Positions 34,201-43,391 of a stretch of DNA of 64,000 nucleotides are shown piece after piece. Under the pieces are notes generated by a model that saw only the letters and a program-made list of their open reading frames with translations, made no database searches and was not told where the DNA came from. This stretch comes from Saprospiraceae bacterium (GTDB lineage Bacteria; Bacteroidota; Bacteroidia; Chitinophagales; Saprospiraceae). A program made the position numbers and the translations under genes. Position 1 is the first letter of the stretch. The number at the start of each line of letters is the position of its first letter. Location of the stretch: positions 1 through 64,000 of the forward strand of contig JABWBR010000021.1 in NCBI GenBank assembly GCA_013360405.1, read 5' to 3'.

Positions 34201-37200
34201 TGGGGAGACTGACGGCGTGACCTATGTATTCGCCACCATCAATTATCAGCAACTTACGCCGTCTTATTTTGCCCAGGGCGCTACTACATTGCCGCTTACC
34301 AATATGCAAGCGCCGGCATATGCACCCACACACGTGTTCAATCGCGGTGAAACCACCGTAAGTTATATCGTTCGCGACGCCGCCAACAATGCCGATACCT
34401 GTACTTTCAAAGTGATTGTAGAAGATAATGAGCCCCCACAGGCATCCTGCCAGCCGACTACCTTGTTTATCAATCCATCGGGATTAGACATCCAGACGGT
34501 AGATCCGACAGCAGTTGATGCGGGCAGCGCCGATAACTGTGGGATCAGCGCTTATTCGCTTTCGCCAAATACCTTTACCTGCAACCAGGCGGGCAGCGTA
34601 GTCAACGTGACCCTGACCGTAACGGACTTCGACGGCAATACGGCTTCGTGTAATACAATTGTCGCTATATCGCCCGAAACCCCTATGCCGACTGCCAATT
34701 CAGGCCTGTGTGGCGGCGATACGCTGTTTCTCTTTGCCAATCCGCCTCCCGCAGTAGGGGGTGTAGTGTTCACCTACCGCTGGTTTAACCCCCAAAATCA
34801 GTTAATTTCGACCGTGCAAAACCCGGTAATTCCCAATATAGGCGTCAATAACGAAGGGCCGTATCGCGTCGAAATCAGAGGTATTACGGGGTGTATAGCG
34901 GAAAATGTGGTTATTGTTAATATTGAAGATCTGCCGCTCACGCCGCAAATACAAACCACTACCTCGATTTGTAGTGTGGACGATATTACGCTGACCTCTT
35001 CCATTTTTCCGGTAGGCAACAACGTGATGTTCCACTGGTATGAAGGCACCCCGCCCAACGGCGTCTTGCTGGCCAGTACGGCTGAACCTACGTATATTCT
35101 TCCCGGCCCGCATGCGTTGGGCACGCGCACATTCTATCTCACCGTAGAAGCCAACGATTGCGTATCGCCTCCTTCTGCCGTGGTCAATGTGACATCCGTA
35201 TTAAAGCCGGTAGCCATGGTGGCCTTTGCCGACACCATTGCCTGTGGCGGCACATCAATCACCCTCGGCACCGTAGTAGCCGGCCCCGGTATCACATATA
35301 GTTGGACCGGCCCCAACAACTTTATGTCCACCTCGCAATTTCCTACGGTTGGCCCCCTGGCAGGTGTAAATGAAGGATACTACTACCTTACCGTTATCCG
35401 GAATGGCTGTGAATCAGAGCCCGACTCCACCCGGATCAGCGTAAAACCCAAACCTGAGACGCCTACTATCAGTAGCAATACACCGATTTGTGCAGGAGGT
35501 AATGTGGTATTGACTACCAATGCGAGCGGCGCTAGTGTGTACCATTGGATCAATAATAACAACCAGGAGTTTCTCACTGCCATTCCGGTATTCACTATTC
35601 CCAATGCCACGCCTGCTAATAGCGGTACCTGGCGGGTTTTTGTTACCAAAAACGGATGTGATTCCGACCCTTCGGCGCCCATTCAGATAGTGGTTAACCC
35701 TGTACCTGACGCCGCTGCGTCGGCTAATCCGGTGGCGGTGTGCGAAGGCAGTTCGATGCAACTTTTTGCCTCTCCTATTATCAACGACGCGCTTTACGAG
35801 TGGACCGGCCCCGACAATTTTGTGCAGGTGACGCCTAATCCCACCGTGAGCAATATGAGTGCCGTCAACCAGGGCATATATCGCTTGCGGGTAACTACGC
35901 AAGCAGGATGTACCGATACGGCCAGTGTAGCAGTGAGCGTATTAGCGAGTGTGTCAATCACCGGCGTTAGCTCCAACGCACCATCGTGTCTCAACGGCCC
36001 TACTGATATACAATTGGTGCCGTCGGTATTTCCAGTGGGGTCTTACAACTACATGTGGACCGGCCCCAACAACTTTATGTCCACCTCGCAAGTGGCCACC
36101 ATCCCGGGGGCCACGGCCGCTGTCAACAACGGCAACTACAACCTGGTAGTCACCACTTCGCAGGGGTGTGCCTCTCAATCATTCACGTATCTGCTCAATA
36201 CCGCAGATGCCCCGGCTGCGCCCACGCTACCCATACCGCTCAACGGTCAAACGCAATATTGCGTGGGCGACCAGGTAAGGCTAAGTACCAATTCTTATTC
36301 GGGCAATGCCATTACTTATTTCTGGCAAGCGCCAGGATTGGGTGTAGTGCCTACCTCTTCGCCTTTATTGCAAATTGACAGCGCACTGGTGAGTAATACC
36401 GGTGATTTTTCGGTATACGTAATCGTCAACGGTTGTATCTCGCCGGTATCGCCGCCCAGGCCCATTGCGGTGAACCCCATTCCGCAAATTACAGCTACGA
36501 GCAATAGTCCCGTCTGCAGTGGAGAAACGCTCATGTTGGAAGCGCAATTTTTACAAAATGCATCCTATGTGTGGAACGGGCCAGGATTCACGCTGGGCGT
36601 TTACAACCCGGTGATTCCCAATGCCAATCCGGTGTTGCACAGCGGCACTTATCGCGTAGCGGCTACCTTAAACGGTTGTACATCGGATACGCTCTCCTTG
36701 CAGATACTGGTAAAACCGCGCCCGCAATCACCCGTGATCGCTAATAACGGGCCGATATGCATCAGCGACCCGTCGGCTACGCTCGACCTGTCGATAGCGC
36801 CTTCTTCTGCCACCCAGAATGCCAATTACACCTGGTATGGCAGCAATGGCGTTACGCCGGTGAGTGTGCCTTCGGGTAATCTCAACTTTTCGTTTACCGA
36901 TTTTACCGGATTTACAGAGGGCACCTATGCGTTTTACGCCGGCGCCAACCTCGACGGCTGCACCTCGCCGCTATCGGCGCCCACGCTGGCCGTATTGAAC
37001 ACCATACCGGCCAACCAGGCTTATGCAGGCACTGATACTACTGTGTGCGATAACCCGATCATCAACCTGCAAGCCGCCGCGCCTTCTATCGGCTCGGGAA
37101 TATGGACCCTTGTGGCTGCCGGCGACCCCACGGGTGTGACTATTGCCAATCCCAACCAGCCAGGCACTACTGCCAACGGACTGTTACTGGGCAACGGGCC

Positions 37201-38344
37201 CTATACTTTCCGCTGGACCCTTTCAAACGGCGCTTGTGCCAACTATTCCTTTGACGATGTCACCATTGCCATTACGCAGGGTGATACCGCCGAAGCCGGC
37301 GATAACTTCACCATTTGCCAGGGAGAATTGGTCAATCTGGCCGCTTTGCCCCCGGTAAGTCCTACCAGCACTGGCATATGGTCGCAGCCTGTTGCCCAGC
37401 AAATTCTGGGCGTGGGCATTTCTAATACTTCCGACCCCAGTACGATTGTCACGGGACTGGAACCCGACAACCTGTATAGCTTCACCTGGACAATTACCGG
37501 TGATTGCGGGGTGAGTTCCGATGAAGTATTTATCACGGTATCCTCCGATCCCGATGGCGGCGCCGATGCGATTGCTTGTAATAATACGGCCACGGGCCAG
37601 CTCAGTGCCGGCGTGCCTACCTTGGGCAGTACCGGACATTGGACGGCGCTCGATCCCAACGTCATTATTACCAGCCCCCAAAACAGAAACACCCCTGTGA
37701 GCAACCTGCAGCCGGGTGATAATTATTTCATTTGGACTATAGACAACGCCCTTTGCGGACCCGCTTCGCAGGATACGGTTGTTATTTTATATAAAAAACC
37801 ACCCATAGGCATAGGTGATGTGCTGATCGTGCCTTTTGGCGAAGACCTGGTTTACAACGTACTGGCCAATGATACGGCGGCAGCGGGCACAACTATCGAA
37901 GTAATTAGCGGACCTGCCCTCGGCTCGGTGCAAAACCTGGGTGCCGGCGAAATCCGGTATACGCCTCCTGCCAACTTTGTAGGCGCCGACGAACTCACTT
38001 ACCAGCTCAACAGCGAAGGTTGTGAGACGGCTACTGCGGTCGTCTCTATTCTGGTAGGAGAAGACGCTGCCTGCAAAATCCCCACCATATTTACACCCAA
38101 CAGCGACGGGGTGAACGACGCCTTTGTCATACCCTGCCTGCTCAATACCGACCTGTACCCCAAGAGCAAAGTGAGGGTATTCAATCGCTGGGGAGACGAA
38201 GTATTTACATCGGCCATCCCCTATGGCAACGACTGGAACGGCACCTTCAACGGCGAAGATTTGCCCGACGACACGTACTTCTTTATTGTGGATCTCGGAA
38301 ATGGCGACGAGCCTGATTCGGGATGGGTGATGATTCAACGTTAA
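31238..38344 (+). CDS. Giant T9SS type B surface protein (HYR-like and Ig-like repeats, 2368 aa)
   Basis: A signal segment (about residues 8-28) is followed by many HYR-like modules (DTTVNCVKD, ISCEAPIPAAPAVTATDNC, ISCSDDPDD.., VTDDCGNST), roughly to residue 1150. Ig/PKD-like modules of about 85 residues follow, with NTPICAGGNVVLT-type starts and WTGPNNF cores (about 1150-1900), then further beta domains. The end (PTIFTPNSDGVNDAF ... VRVFNRWGDEVF ... DDTYFFIVDL) is the gliding-motility-associated (type B) sorting domain. It is probably a cell-surface adhesin. A 36-base stretch encoding WTGPNNFMSTSQ is identical at 35303-35338 and 36056-36091. PorP/SprF and OmpA genes follow. Confidence 0.9.
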   Translation: MKNTLLRLQWPVSVCFVIGSLLIAGFTRPWPAQRAAKLTDPPVFLETAPNDTTVNCVKDVMPADSLLVSDDVDGEFLVGAVDNPSLSDIDPCVGGAVLRIWTAMDTEGNITRDTQQITILADTDPPVINLEPVNDTIACDLADYDTWINDLRISIGLNINNAFDDCSGIDDIDDDAPPKFDNACGTLVVTFTVTDSCGWAATWEASFTTLDTVAPVLVGVPAVNDTISCEAPIPAAPAVTATDNCASSLVPAFQETSTQAMGTCNEFNYNITRTWTVTDDCGNSTMATHFVSVRDITAPDFTVPPQDTISCSDDPDDLMLTGFPTNLSDNCSPVDSLDYSYTDGSVQSGSCPNSYQFVRTWRLTDMCNNLRSKLQTIIVIDDEAPDFTPPSDITVDCADANDLALTGEPADVSDNCDPSPEISMSDVVIPSPGGCPHEYTIRRTWTATDTCGNAQSVDQFITVIDNIAPTIETAPQYLVLNCTDNLNVNDAFTEWINTRGGAQAEDNCSEAGDLTWEAFNAGTNVPATLIAPVCPAGSDTILMRVVDFVVSDECGNRDTTTASFYIVDNAPPSISQCPEPETVGTDPGLCTATYTLEAPLIEDACAVSYTADTLHAMAPITSNAAPGQEGNTPANPITLQLAVSTPLPVNAAGSGTLLIQLLNADAEEASEYFRILGEDGSQLGITNPSLGQCGASVTSVFLSVAQINTWALDGTITIQLEPNIPDGQPGSFAINAICQPPGQVIADLYYTVKTLSGITYSYSIDNGARIVVDPVGPTSVVLSQGPNLIRYFAGDCSGRTDSCAYIVTVADQEPPVLSCPSDMVVSLASGECTAEVTLPLPAGATDNCAVYNDISFTVPEDTTSALLTFDYDPNLNEYLANNRTVTFNSVVANAFGNVTLQLDMQGDFSSNQAFIRIKGEDGSLIGATTVGIAGCGTPGQQSFSIPAATFNTWAADGSLTLTLEPNPIMVPPGVAGDGISPCNAVDANGETDGVTYVFATINYQQLTPSYFAQGATTLPLTNMQAPAYAPTHVFNRGETTVSYIVRDAANNADTCTFKVIVEDNEPPQASCQPTTLFINPSGLDIQTVDPTAVDAGSADNCGISAYSLSPNTFTCNQAGSVVNVTLTVTDFDGNTASCNTIVAISPETPMPTANSGLCGGDTLFLFANPPPAVGGVVFTYRWFNPQNQLISTVQNPVIPNIGVNNEGPYRVEIRGITGCIAENVVIVNIEDLPLTPQIQTTTSICSVDDITLTSSIFPVGNNVMFHWYEGTPPNGVLLASTAEPTYILPGPHALGTRTFYLTVEANDCVSPPSAVVNVTSVLKPVAMVAFADTIACGGTSITLGTVVAGPGITYSWTGPNNFMSTSQFPTVGPLAGVNEGYYYLTVIRNGCESEPDSTRISVKPKPETPTISSNTPICAGGNVVLTTNASGASVYHWINNNNQEFLTAIPVFTIPNATPANSGTWRVFVTKNGCDSDPSAPIQIVVNPVPDAAASANPVAVCEGSSMQLFASPIINDALYEWTGPDNFVQVTPNPTVSNMSAVNQGIYRLRVTTQAGCTDTASVAVSVLASVSITGVSSNAPSCLNGPTDIQLVPSVFPVGSYNYMWTGPNNFMSTSQVATIPGATAAVNNGNYNLVVTTSQGCASQSFTYLLNTADAPAAPTLPIPLNGQTQYCVGDQVRLSTNSYSGNAITYFWQAPGLGVVPTSSPLLQIDSALVSNTGDFSVYVIVNGCISPVSPPRPIAVNPIPQITATSNSPVCSGETLMLEAQFLQNASYVWNGPGFTLGVYNPVIPNANPVLHSGTYRVAATLNGCTSDTLSLQILVKPRPQSPVIANNGPICISDPSATLDLSIAPSSATQNANYTWYGSNGVTPVSVPSGNLNFSFTDFTGFTEGTYAFYAGANLDGCTSPLSAPTLAVLNTIPANQAYAGTDTTVCDNPIINLQAAAPSIGSGIWTLVAAGDPTGVTIANPNQPGTTANGLLLGNGPYTFRWTLSNGACANYSFDDVTIAITQGDTAEAGDNFTICQGELVNLAALPPVSPTSTGIWSQPVAQQILGVGISNTSDPSTIVTGLEPDNLYSFTWTITGDCGVSSDEVFITVSSDPDGGADAIACNNTATGQLSAGVPTLGSTGHWTALDPNVIITSPQNRNTPVSNLQPGDNYFIWTIDNALCGPASQDTVVILYKKPPIGIGDVLIVPFGEDLVYNVLANDTAAAGTTIEVISGPALGSVQNLGAGEIRYTPPANFVGADELTYQLNSEGCETATAVVSILVGEDAACKIPTIFTPNSDGVNDAFVIPCLLNTDLYPKSKVRVFNRWGDEVFTSAIPYGNDWNGTFNGEDLPDDTYFFIVDLGNGDEPDSGWVMIQR

Positions 38345-38367
38345 TTTTTATGCTCAATTGCAAAACC

Positions 38368-39318
38368 ATGAAGAAGCTATATATCGCAATCCTCGTTTTT
38401 TGGCAAGCTACGGCTGCTTTTGGTCAACAGGAGGACCAGTTTACGCAGTTTATGTATTACAAACTGGGCTTTAATCCTGCCTATGCCGGTAGCCAGGACG
38501 GCGCCACCGTCACTGCCCTGATTCGCAACCAGTGGCTGGGCATCAAAGGAGCGCCCGAAACGCAATTGCTTACCTTCAATATGCCGTTGTTTAACAGCAC
38601 CGTAGGGGTGGGCGCCAGCATACAGCGCCATACCATCGGCGCTACTACACGCCTTACTGCCGAGACCGCTTACTCCTACCGCATCAGACTCGGCAGGGGC
38701 ACTTTGGGCATAGGTTTGCAGGGGTCTATCCGTTATATCCAGGTAGACTACGACCAGGTGGATGCCACCCAGCCCAAGGAAACCGACAGCGCTATTCCTG
38801 TGGGTGTTCAGAGCCGTTATGTACCCAATTTCGGGGCCGGCCTCTACTACAGCAATAACCGGTTTTATATAGGCCTTGCCGTGCCGCGGCTACTTGAAAA
38901 CAGCATAGATCTGGCCGACCAGGGGGGCACCCTCTCCAAAGAAGTACAGCACCTGTACGGTATGGGCGGATTATTATTTGATGCCGGAGATAATTTACAG
39001 ATCCAGCCGCAATTGTTATTAAAATACGTAAAAGGCGCGCCTTTTGACGCCGATATAAACGTCAACCTCATCTTCGCCGATGCATTTACCGCCGGGGTAT
39101 CTTACCGGCTCGGCGGCTCCAAGCGCAACGGCATAGGTGAGTCGCTGGCCTTAATAGTGGGCGCGCAAGTGTCTGAAAGTTTTTTGCTGGGCGTATCTTA
39201 CGATTTAACCCTTTCGGAATTGCGCGATTTCAACAGTGGCAGCGTAGAAGGTGTTATACGTTATAATATAGGGGGGCGATCGCAGGGTAAAGAATTCGTG
39301 AATCCCCGGTTTTTTTAA
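38368..39318 (+). CDS. PorP/SprF family T9SS outer-membrane protein
   Basis: The 316-residue protein has a signal peptide (MKKLYIAILVFWQATAAFGQ). The family's opening follows, QEDQFTQFMYYKLGFNPAYAGSQDGATVTALIRNQWLGIKGAPETQ, and the protein continues as a beta-barrel. PorP/SprF-like proteins are encoded next to type B cargo and are needed for its secretion or surface attachment, as SprF is for SprB in Flavobacterium johnsoniae. Its position 23 bases after the giant adhesin supports that pairing. The frame is open to 38323, but the ATG at 38368 begins the signal peptide. Confidence 0.92.
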   Translation: MKKLYIAILVFWQATAAFGQQEDQFTQFMYYKLGFNPAYAGSQDGATVTALIRNQWLGIKGAPETQLLTFNMPLFNSTVGVGASIQRHTIGATTRLTAETAYSYRIRLGRGTLGIGLQGSIRYIQVDYDQVDATQPKETDSAIPVGVQSRYVPNFGAGLYYSNNRFYIGLAVPRLLENSIDLADQGGTLSKEVQHLYGMGGLLFDAGDNLQIQPQLLLKYVKGAPFDADINVNLIFADAFTAGVSYRLGGSKRNGIGESLALIVGAQVSESFLLGVSYDLTLSELRDFNSGSVEGVIRYNIGGRSQGKEFVNPRFF

Positions 39319-39337
39319 ACCAAAACCAAACTGACTT

Positions 39338-41392
39338 ATGGGGCGCTACCAATATCTCGTCTTTCTGACACTAGGGCTGCTTGCTGCCGGCGTGCAAGCG
39401 CAGGAGAGCAGGAAAGGGGGGCAGGTCGACTTGCTTTACAACCAAAGTGAGGCACAACGCGATGTCAGGCTAACCAATACCAGTCGGATTAATTCCCCCG
39501 ATCTGGAATTTTCGCCTGCCCTTTATCACAACGGCCTGGTATTCGTATCGCGCTACAAAAGCGGCCCCGTAGACGAAAAAACGGGAGAAACCTACCTCGA
39601 ACTGTTTTATTCTGAGCTCGACCCCAACGGCATGCCTACCAGGCCGCAGAATTTTAGCGTAGAGCTGAATTCTCAAAAACACGAAGGCCCCGTCAGCTTT
39701 AACCGCAAAGGCGATAAGATCTACTTTACCCGCAGTAACCAGCAAAACGGTATCAGCAAAGCCGATAAACGCGCCCGCGTGCAACTCAAAATCTATCAGG
39801 CTACGCAAGGCTATTACGATTGGGAGAATATCACCGAATTGCCTTTCAACAGTGACCGCTATAGTTGTATGCATCCCGCGTTGTCGCCCGATGAAAAAAA
39901 ACTGTTTTTTGCCTCCGATATGCCCGGCGGCTATGGGGGCATGGATCTTTATTTTGTGGAAAAACTAGAAAAAGGCTGGAGCAAACCCATCAATTTGGGC
40001 CCCGATGTCAATACCCGCAAAAACGAAGTGTTCCCCTTCTTCCATGAGAGCGGCACCCTGTTTTTTACTTCCGATGGGCACCAGGGCCTCGGCGGACTCG
40101 ATATGTACATGATTGACATCAGCGGCCGCAAATGGGGTCGCGTGATCAACCTCGGCGCGCCGTTTAATTCGATCAACGACGACCTCGGCATTATCCTCAA
40201 CGAACGCGGCACACGGGGCTATTTTAGCTCGAACAGGGAGGGAGGCCTCGGCAACGATGACGTGTATATGTTTGAAATTCCCGCAGGCATCAAAGGCATC
40301 GAATTGCCCGAACAAATCAATACGATCGTCACCGTTTACGACGCCGAACAAAGCAAACGTGTGATCGGCGCCGGCGTCTACCTCTATGAACGGTCGGATG
40401 ACGGACTCATAGATAACGAAGAACTCTACAACCTCGAACTTGTGCCCGATGATAAGGTGTCAGGCGAGCTCAATTTCAAAATGGTGCGCAAAAAAGACGA
40501 ACAACTGGGCGAACCCCGCGTGCTGACTAATCGCAACGGCGAAGCAGTATTGCCTTTGCAGGCCAACAAAAACTACCTGCTAATGGTCGCCAAACCCGGT
40601 TATACCAGCCAGGAAGTAGTCATCAAAACCCCCGAGGAGGGCCCCTTCCGCCCTATCGAAGTCGTGCTCGAATCCAGCAATTGTATCAATCTCGACGGCG
40701 TGGTGAGCAGCGACAAGTACAACCTGCGCGTACCCAATGCACTGGTCAAGGTAATTAATGAATGCGACGGCAGAGTAGAAACTACCCGCACCAATATCAA
40801 CGGCGCCTTTCAGGTCTGCCTCACTATGGGCTGCGATTTTAATGTGACGGTTGAAAAAGAAGGCTACCTCGCCGGATTTACCAGCGTTTCTACCGTGAAA
40901 ATAAGGGGTAGCCGCTCGGCTAACGTAGAGGTGAAGCTTTCTCCAAAATCCGACGCCGTGCTCAAAGAACCCATTCGCACCGGCACGGTAATCGTATTGG
41001 AAAATATTTATTACGATTTTAATAAATCGGCTATCCGTACCGGTCAGGCGCGCGACCTCGAAGCGCTGGCGCGCCTCATGAAGCAATACCCCAGCATGGT
41101 TATCGAACTGGGCGCCCATACCGACAGTCGAGGCGCCGAAGACTACAACATGGACCTGTCTGTCAAACGAGCCGAATCGGCCAGAGATTTTCTGGTGTTG
41201 CGCGGCGTGGCCTCCGAGCGCATCAAAGCTGTCGGCTACGGCGAATCGCACCCTCGCAACCGTTGCGTCGACGGGGTGGAATGCTCGGAAGAAGAACACG
41301 CCTACAACCGACGCACCGACGTGAAGGTGATCAAAATTGACGAAACCGCTATTATCGGCTATACGCCCGCGGGACTGGAAATCAAAGACTGA
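39338..41392 (+). CDS. OmpA-family protein with PD40 beta-propeller and Cna-like domain
   Basis: The 684-residue protein has a signal peptide (to about residue 21, AGVQAQ). WD40-like PD40 repeats follow (ALSPDEKKLFFASDMPGGYGGMDLYFVEK and FFHESGTLFFTSDGHQGLGGLDMYMID). Next is a carboxypeptidase-regulatory-like region (TNRNGEAVLPLQANKNYLLMVAKPGY). The C-terminal OmpA domain (YYDFNKSAIRTGQARDLEALARLM ... GAHTDSRG ... NRRTDVKVIKI) should bind peptidoglycan. Such proteins accompany PorP/SprF in T9SS-linked clusters and probably anchor the complex to the cell wall. It lies 19 bases after the PorP/SprF gene. Confidence 0.9.
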   Translation: MGRYQYLVFLTLGLLAAGVQAQESRKGGQVDLLYNQSEAQRDVRLTNTSRINSPDLEFSPALYHNGLVFVSRYKSGPVDEKTGETYLELFYSELDPNGMPTRPQNFSVELNSQKHEGPVSFNRKGDKIYFTRSNQQNGISKADKRARVQLKIYQATQGYYDWENITELPFNSDRYSCMHPALSPDEKKLFFASDMPGGYGGMDLYFVEKLEKGWSKPINLGPDVNTRKNEVFPFFHESGTLFFTSDGHQGLGGLDMYMIDISGRKWGRVINLGAPFNSINDDLGIILNERGTRGYFSSNREGGLGNDDVYMFEIPAGIKGIELPEQINTIVTVYDAEQSKRVIGAGVYLYERSDDGLIDNEELYNLELVPDDKVSGELNFKMVRKKDEQLGEPRVLTNRNGEAVLPLQANKNYLLMVAKPGYTSQEVVIKTPEEGPFRPIEVVLESSNCINLDGVVSSDKYNLRVPNALVKVINECDGRVETTRTNINGAFQVCLTMGCDFNVTVEKEGYLAGFTSVSTVKIRGSRSANVEVKLSPKSDAVLKEPIRTGTVIVLENIYYDFNKSAIRTGQARDLEALARLMKQYPSMVIELGAHTDSRGAEDYNMDLSVKRAESARDFLVLRGVASERIKAVGYGESHPRNRCVDGVECSEEEHAYNRRTDVKVIKIDETAIIGYTPAGLEIKD

Positions 41393-41396
41393 CGGC

Positions 41397-42428
41397 ATGC
41401 CCGCAATACACCGGCACGACGCCCTCCGCCTCCTCTCCAGGCTGACGCCGCGCCGCCTCTGGAACGCCGCCAAAGTGCTGGCTTCTTTCTATGTAGCCCG
41501 CCTCAGTCGCCGACATATCCAGTGGGGATTGCCCATCACGATCTCTATAGAACCCACCACCGCCTGCAACCTGCGCTGCCCGGAATGCCCGAGCGGACTG
41601 CGCGCTTTTTCACGCCCTACCGGCAACCTCCGCACCGACTTTTTCCGCCAGGTAGTCGATGAATTATCGCTCGACCTGCTGTACCTGATCTTCTATTTTC
41701 AGGGCGAACCCTATATCAACCCGGCTTTTCTCGACATGGTGCGATACGCCGCCGGCAAAGGTTTGTACACCATCACTTCCACCAACGGCCACTTCCTGGA
41801 TGACGACAATGCCCGACGCACCGTGGAAAGCGGCCTCGACCGGCTTATCATCTCGGTAGACGGCGCCACGCAGGAGGTGTACGAACAATACCGCAAAGAA
41901 GGCAAACTGGAAACCGTACTCGAAGGCGCCCGCAATGTGGCACGCTGGAAACGCCAACTCGGCTCGCATACGCCCCATATCATCTTCCAATGCCTCGTGG
42001 TGCGCCCCAACGAACACCAGCTCGACGAGATCAAACAACTGGCGCTCGACTGCGGCGCCGACGAGGTGCGCTTTAAAACTGCGCAGGTATACGACTACCA
42101 CAACGGGCATCCCCTCATCCCTTCCAATGCACGCTATGCCCGCTACGCCCCGCAATCCGACGGCTCCTGGCGCGTAAAACACCAATTGCTCAACCACTGC
42201 TGGAAACTCTGGCACGCCTGCGTGATCACCTGGGATGGCATTGTCGTGCCTTGCTGTTTCGACAAAGACGCCACCTACCGCCTCGGCGACCTCAAGACGG
42301 CGCCCTTTCGGCAGTGGTGGCAAGGCTCCGCCTATCGCGATTTTCGCAGCCGCATTCTCCAGGGCCGCGATCAGATCGATATTTGTACGAATTGTACGGA
42401 AGGGTGTAGGGTTTTTGATAAGGGATGA
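41397..42428 (+). CDS. Radical SAM/SPASM domain protein
   Basis: The 343-residue protein carries CxxxCxxC in TACNLRCPECPSG, the radical SAM cluster, followed by FYFQGEPYINP and LIISVDGATQEVYEQYRKEG. The C-terminal region (HACVITWDGIVVPCCFD ... DICTNCTEGC) is a SPASM-type motif for extra Fe-S clusters. Such enzymes modify peptides or other molecules by radical chemistry. It starts 4 bases after the OmpA gene, so it is likely in the adhesin operon; whether it modifies the adhesin is speculation. ATG 41397 avoids overlap with the previous gene. Confidence 0.86.
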   Translation: MPAIHRHDALRLLSRLTPRRLWNAAKVLASFYVARLSRRHIQWGLPITISIEPTTACNLRCPECPSGLRAFSRPTGNLRTDFFRQVVDELSLDLLYLIFYFQGEPYINPAFLDMVRYAAGKGLYTITSTNGHFLDDDNARRTVESGLDRLIISVDGATQEVYEQYRKEGKLETVLEGARNVARWKRQLGSHTPHIIFQCLVVRPNEHQLDEIKQLALDCGADEVRFKTAQVYDYHNGHPLIPSNARYARYAPQSDGSWRVKHQLLNHCWKLWHACVITWDGIVVPCCFDKDATYRLGDLKTAPFRQWWQGSAYRDFRSRILQGRDQIDICTNCTEGCRVFDKG

Positions 42429-42459
42429 ATAATGGGACTAAGTCTTTGCGGCAATATAC

Positions 42460-43242
42460 TCATAACTGCACCGTATACCCCAGCACTATACCATGCGAAG
42501 TCGCCTTTTTGCCGGTTAATTTCTGCTGAAAACGATAACCCAGATCGAATTGATGGATTTTGCGAAAGCGGTAACGAACACCACTGTCCAGCCTCAATCG
42601 GTCCCACTCCATATTACCTTTGTCAATTTCTGAGTTGACAGAAGTAGCGGCATAAAGACGGTGGTTTTTTTTGATTGCCCACTCACTATTGAAACGGCCA
42701 ACCAGGTCTCGTTGCCATTCCAGGCCGGATTCGCGTTTTCGGGAAGTCTGCTGGTAGGTTAAGCGCCATTCCAGCATAAATTTTTTCGGGACGAGGTATT
42801 TTTCGATTTCTAAAAAAGAAGCCAGGCTGTGACGTAAGTCGTCGCGACGTACATTGAGCGTGTAAGATTGTCCAAGCTTTAGCCAGGGGAGCAGAGCGTA
42901 TCCGGCTCTAAAACCACTGGCGCTGCGCCATTCCACGGCTATATTTTTGGGAGAATCATCGAGCGCATTGTCGGGATCGTCAATCTCTTCATCAATGGAA
43001 TCATCGTCTTCCTGGTCGTCGCTATCGGGAAAGAGGTAAATTTCATTAAAAAGATTACTGTACTTATCCTCGGCATCGGTTACCTCGGGATTAAACTGGA
43101 GTTGCTGACCTAACTCGAGTTTTAATTTTTTTCCTAGCTTAAGTTCTTTTTCTACACCAATCCGGAGGTTGACACCGATATGCTGTGCAGAAAGGCCTAC
43201 GGCCAAAAATATAATGAGCAATGTGGATAATGAACGCTTCAT
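42460..43242 (-). CDS. DUF2490 family protein
   Basis: The 260-residue protein has a signal peptide (LSTLLIIFLAVGLSAQ). Its beta-rich body has barrel-like strands (EWRLTYQQTSRKRESGLEWQRDLVGRFNSEW, RLDSGVRYRFRKIHQFDLGYRFQQKL) matching the DUF2490 outer-membrane family, whose function is unknown. An unusual acidic insert (DSDDQEDDDSIDEEIDDPDN) sits near residues 73-92. The gene carries the same GGTAACATTTC/GCAATACGC promoter motif as the ECF sigma gene, which suggests it belongs to that regulon. Confidence 0.78.
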   Translation of the reverse strand: MKRSLSTLLIIFLAVGLSAQHIGVNLRIGVEKELKLGKKLKLELGQQLQFNPEVTDAEDKYSNLFNEIYLFPDSDDQEDDDSIDEEIDDPDNALDDSPKNIAVEWRSASGFRAGYALLPWLKLGQSYTLNVRRDDLRHSLASFLEIEKYLVPKKFMLEWRLTYQQTSRKRESGLEWQRDLVGRFNSEWAIKKNHRLYAATSVNSEIDKGNMEWDRLRLDSGVRYRFRKIHQFDLGYRFQQKLTGKKATSHGIVLGYTVQL

Positions 43243-43256
43243 AAATGTGGGTTTGA

Positions 43257-43286
43257 AGCGTATTGCAGCAATGCTGAAATGTTACC
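43257..43286 (-). promoter_or_regulatory. ECF-type promoter motif of the DUF2490 gene
   Basis: The minus strand reads GGTAACATTTC (43286-43276), 9 nt, GCAATACGCT (43266-43257). The first part contains the AAC typical of ECF -35 elements and the second a CG-containing -10. The ATG is 14 bases downstream of the motif's end. Three other copies with the same spacing lie at 46147, 46203 and 53389. Confidence 0.7.
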
Positions 43287-43289
43287 GTT

Positions 43290-43390
43290 TCGATTTCGGA
43301 TTTCGGATTTCGGATTTCGGATTTCGGATTTCGGATTGCGGATTTATCACGGGTTAAATCCGAAATCCGCAATCCGCAATCCGAAATCGA
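43290..43390. repeat. Palindromic array of GATTTCG heptamers
   Basis: Six to seven GATTTCG units run in tandem, then GATTGCG and a short centre (TTATCACGGGTTAAA), followed by inverted units (TCCGAAA, TCCGCAA). The transcript could fold into a long hairpin. It lies between the type B adhesin stop and the ECF-type promoter of the DUF2490 gene and may end the adhesin transcript. Confidence 0.8.
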
Positions 43391-43391
43391 A

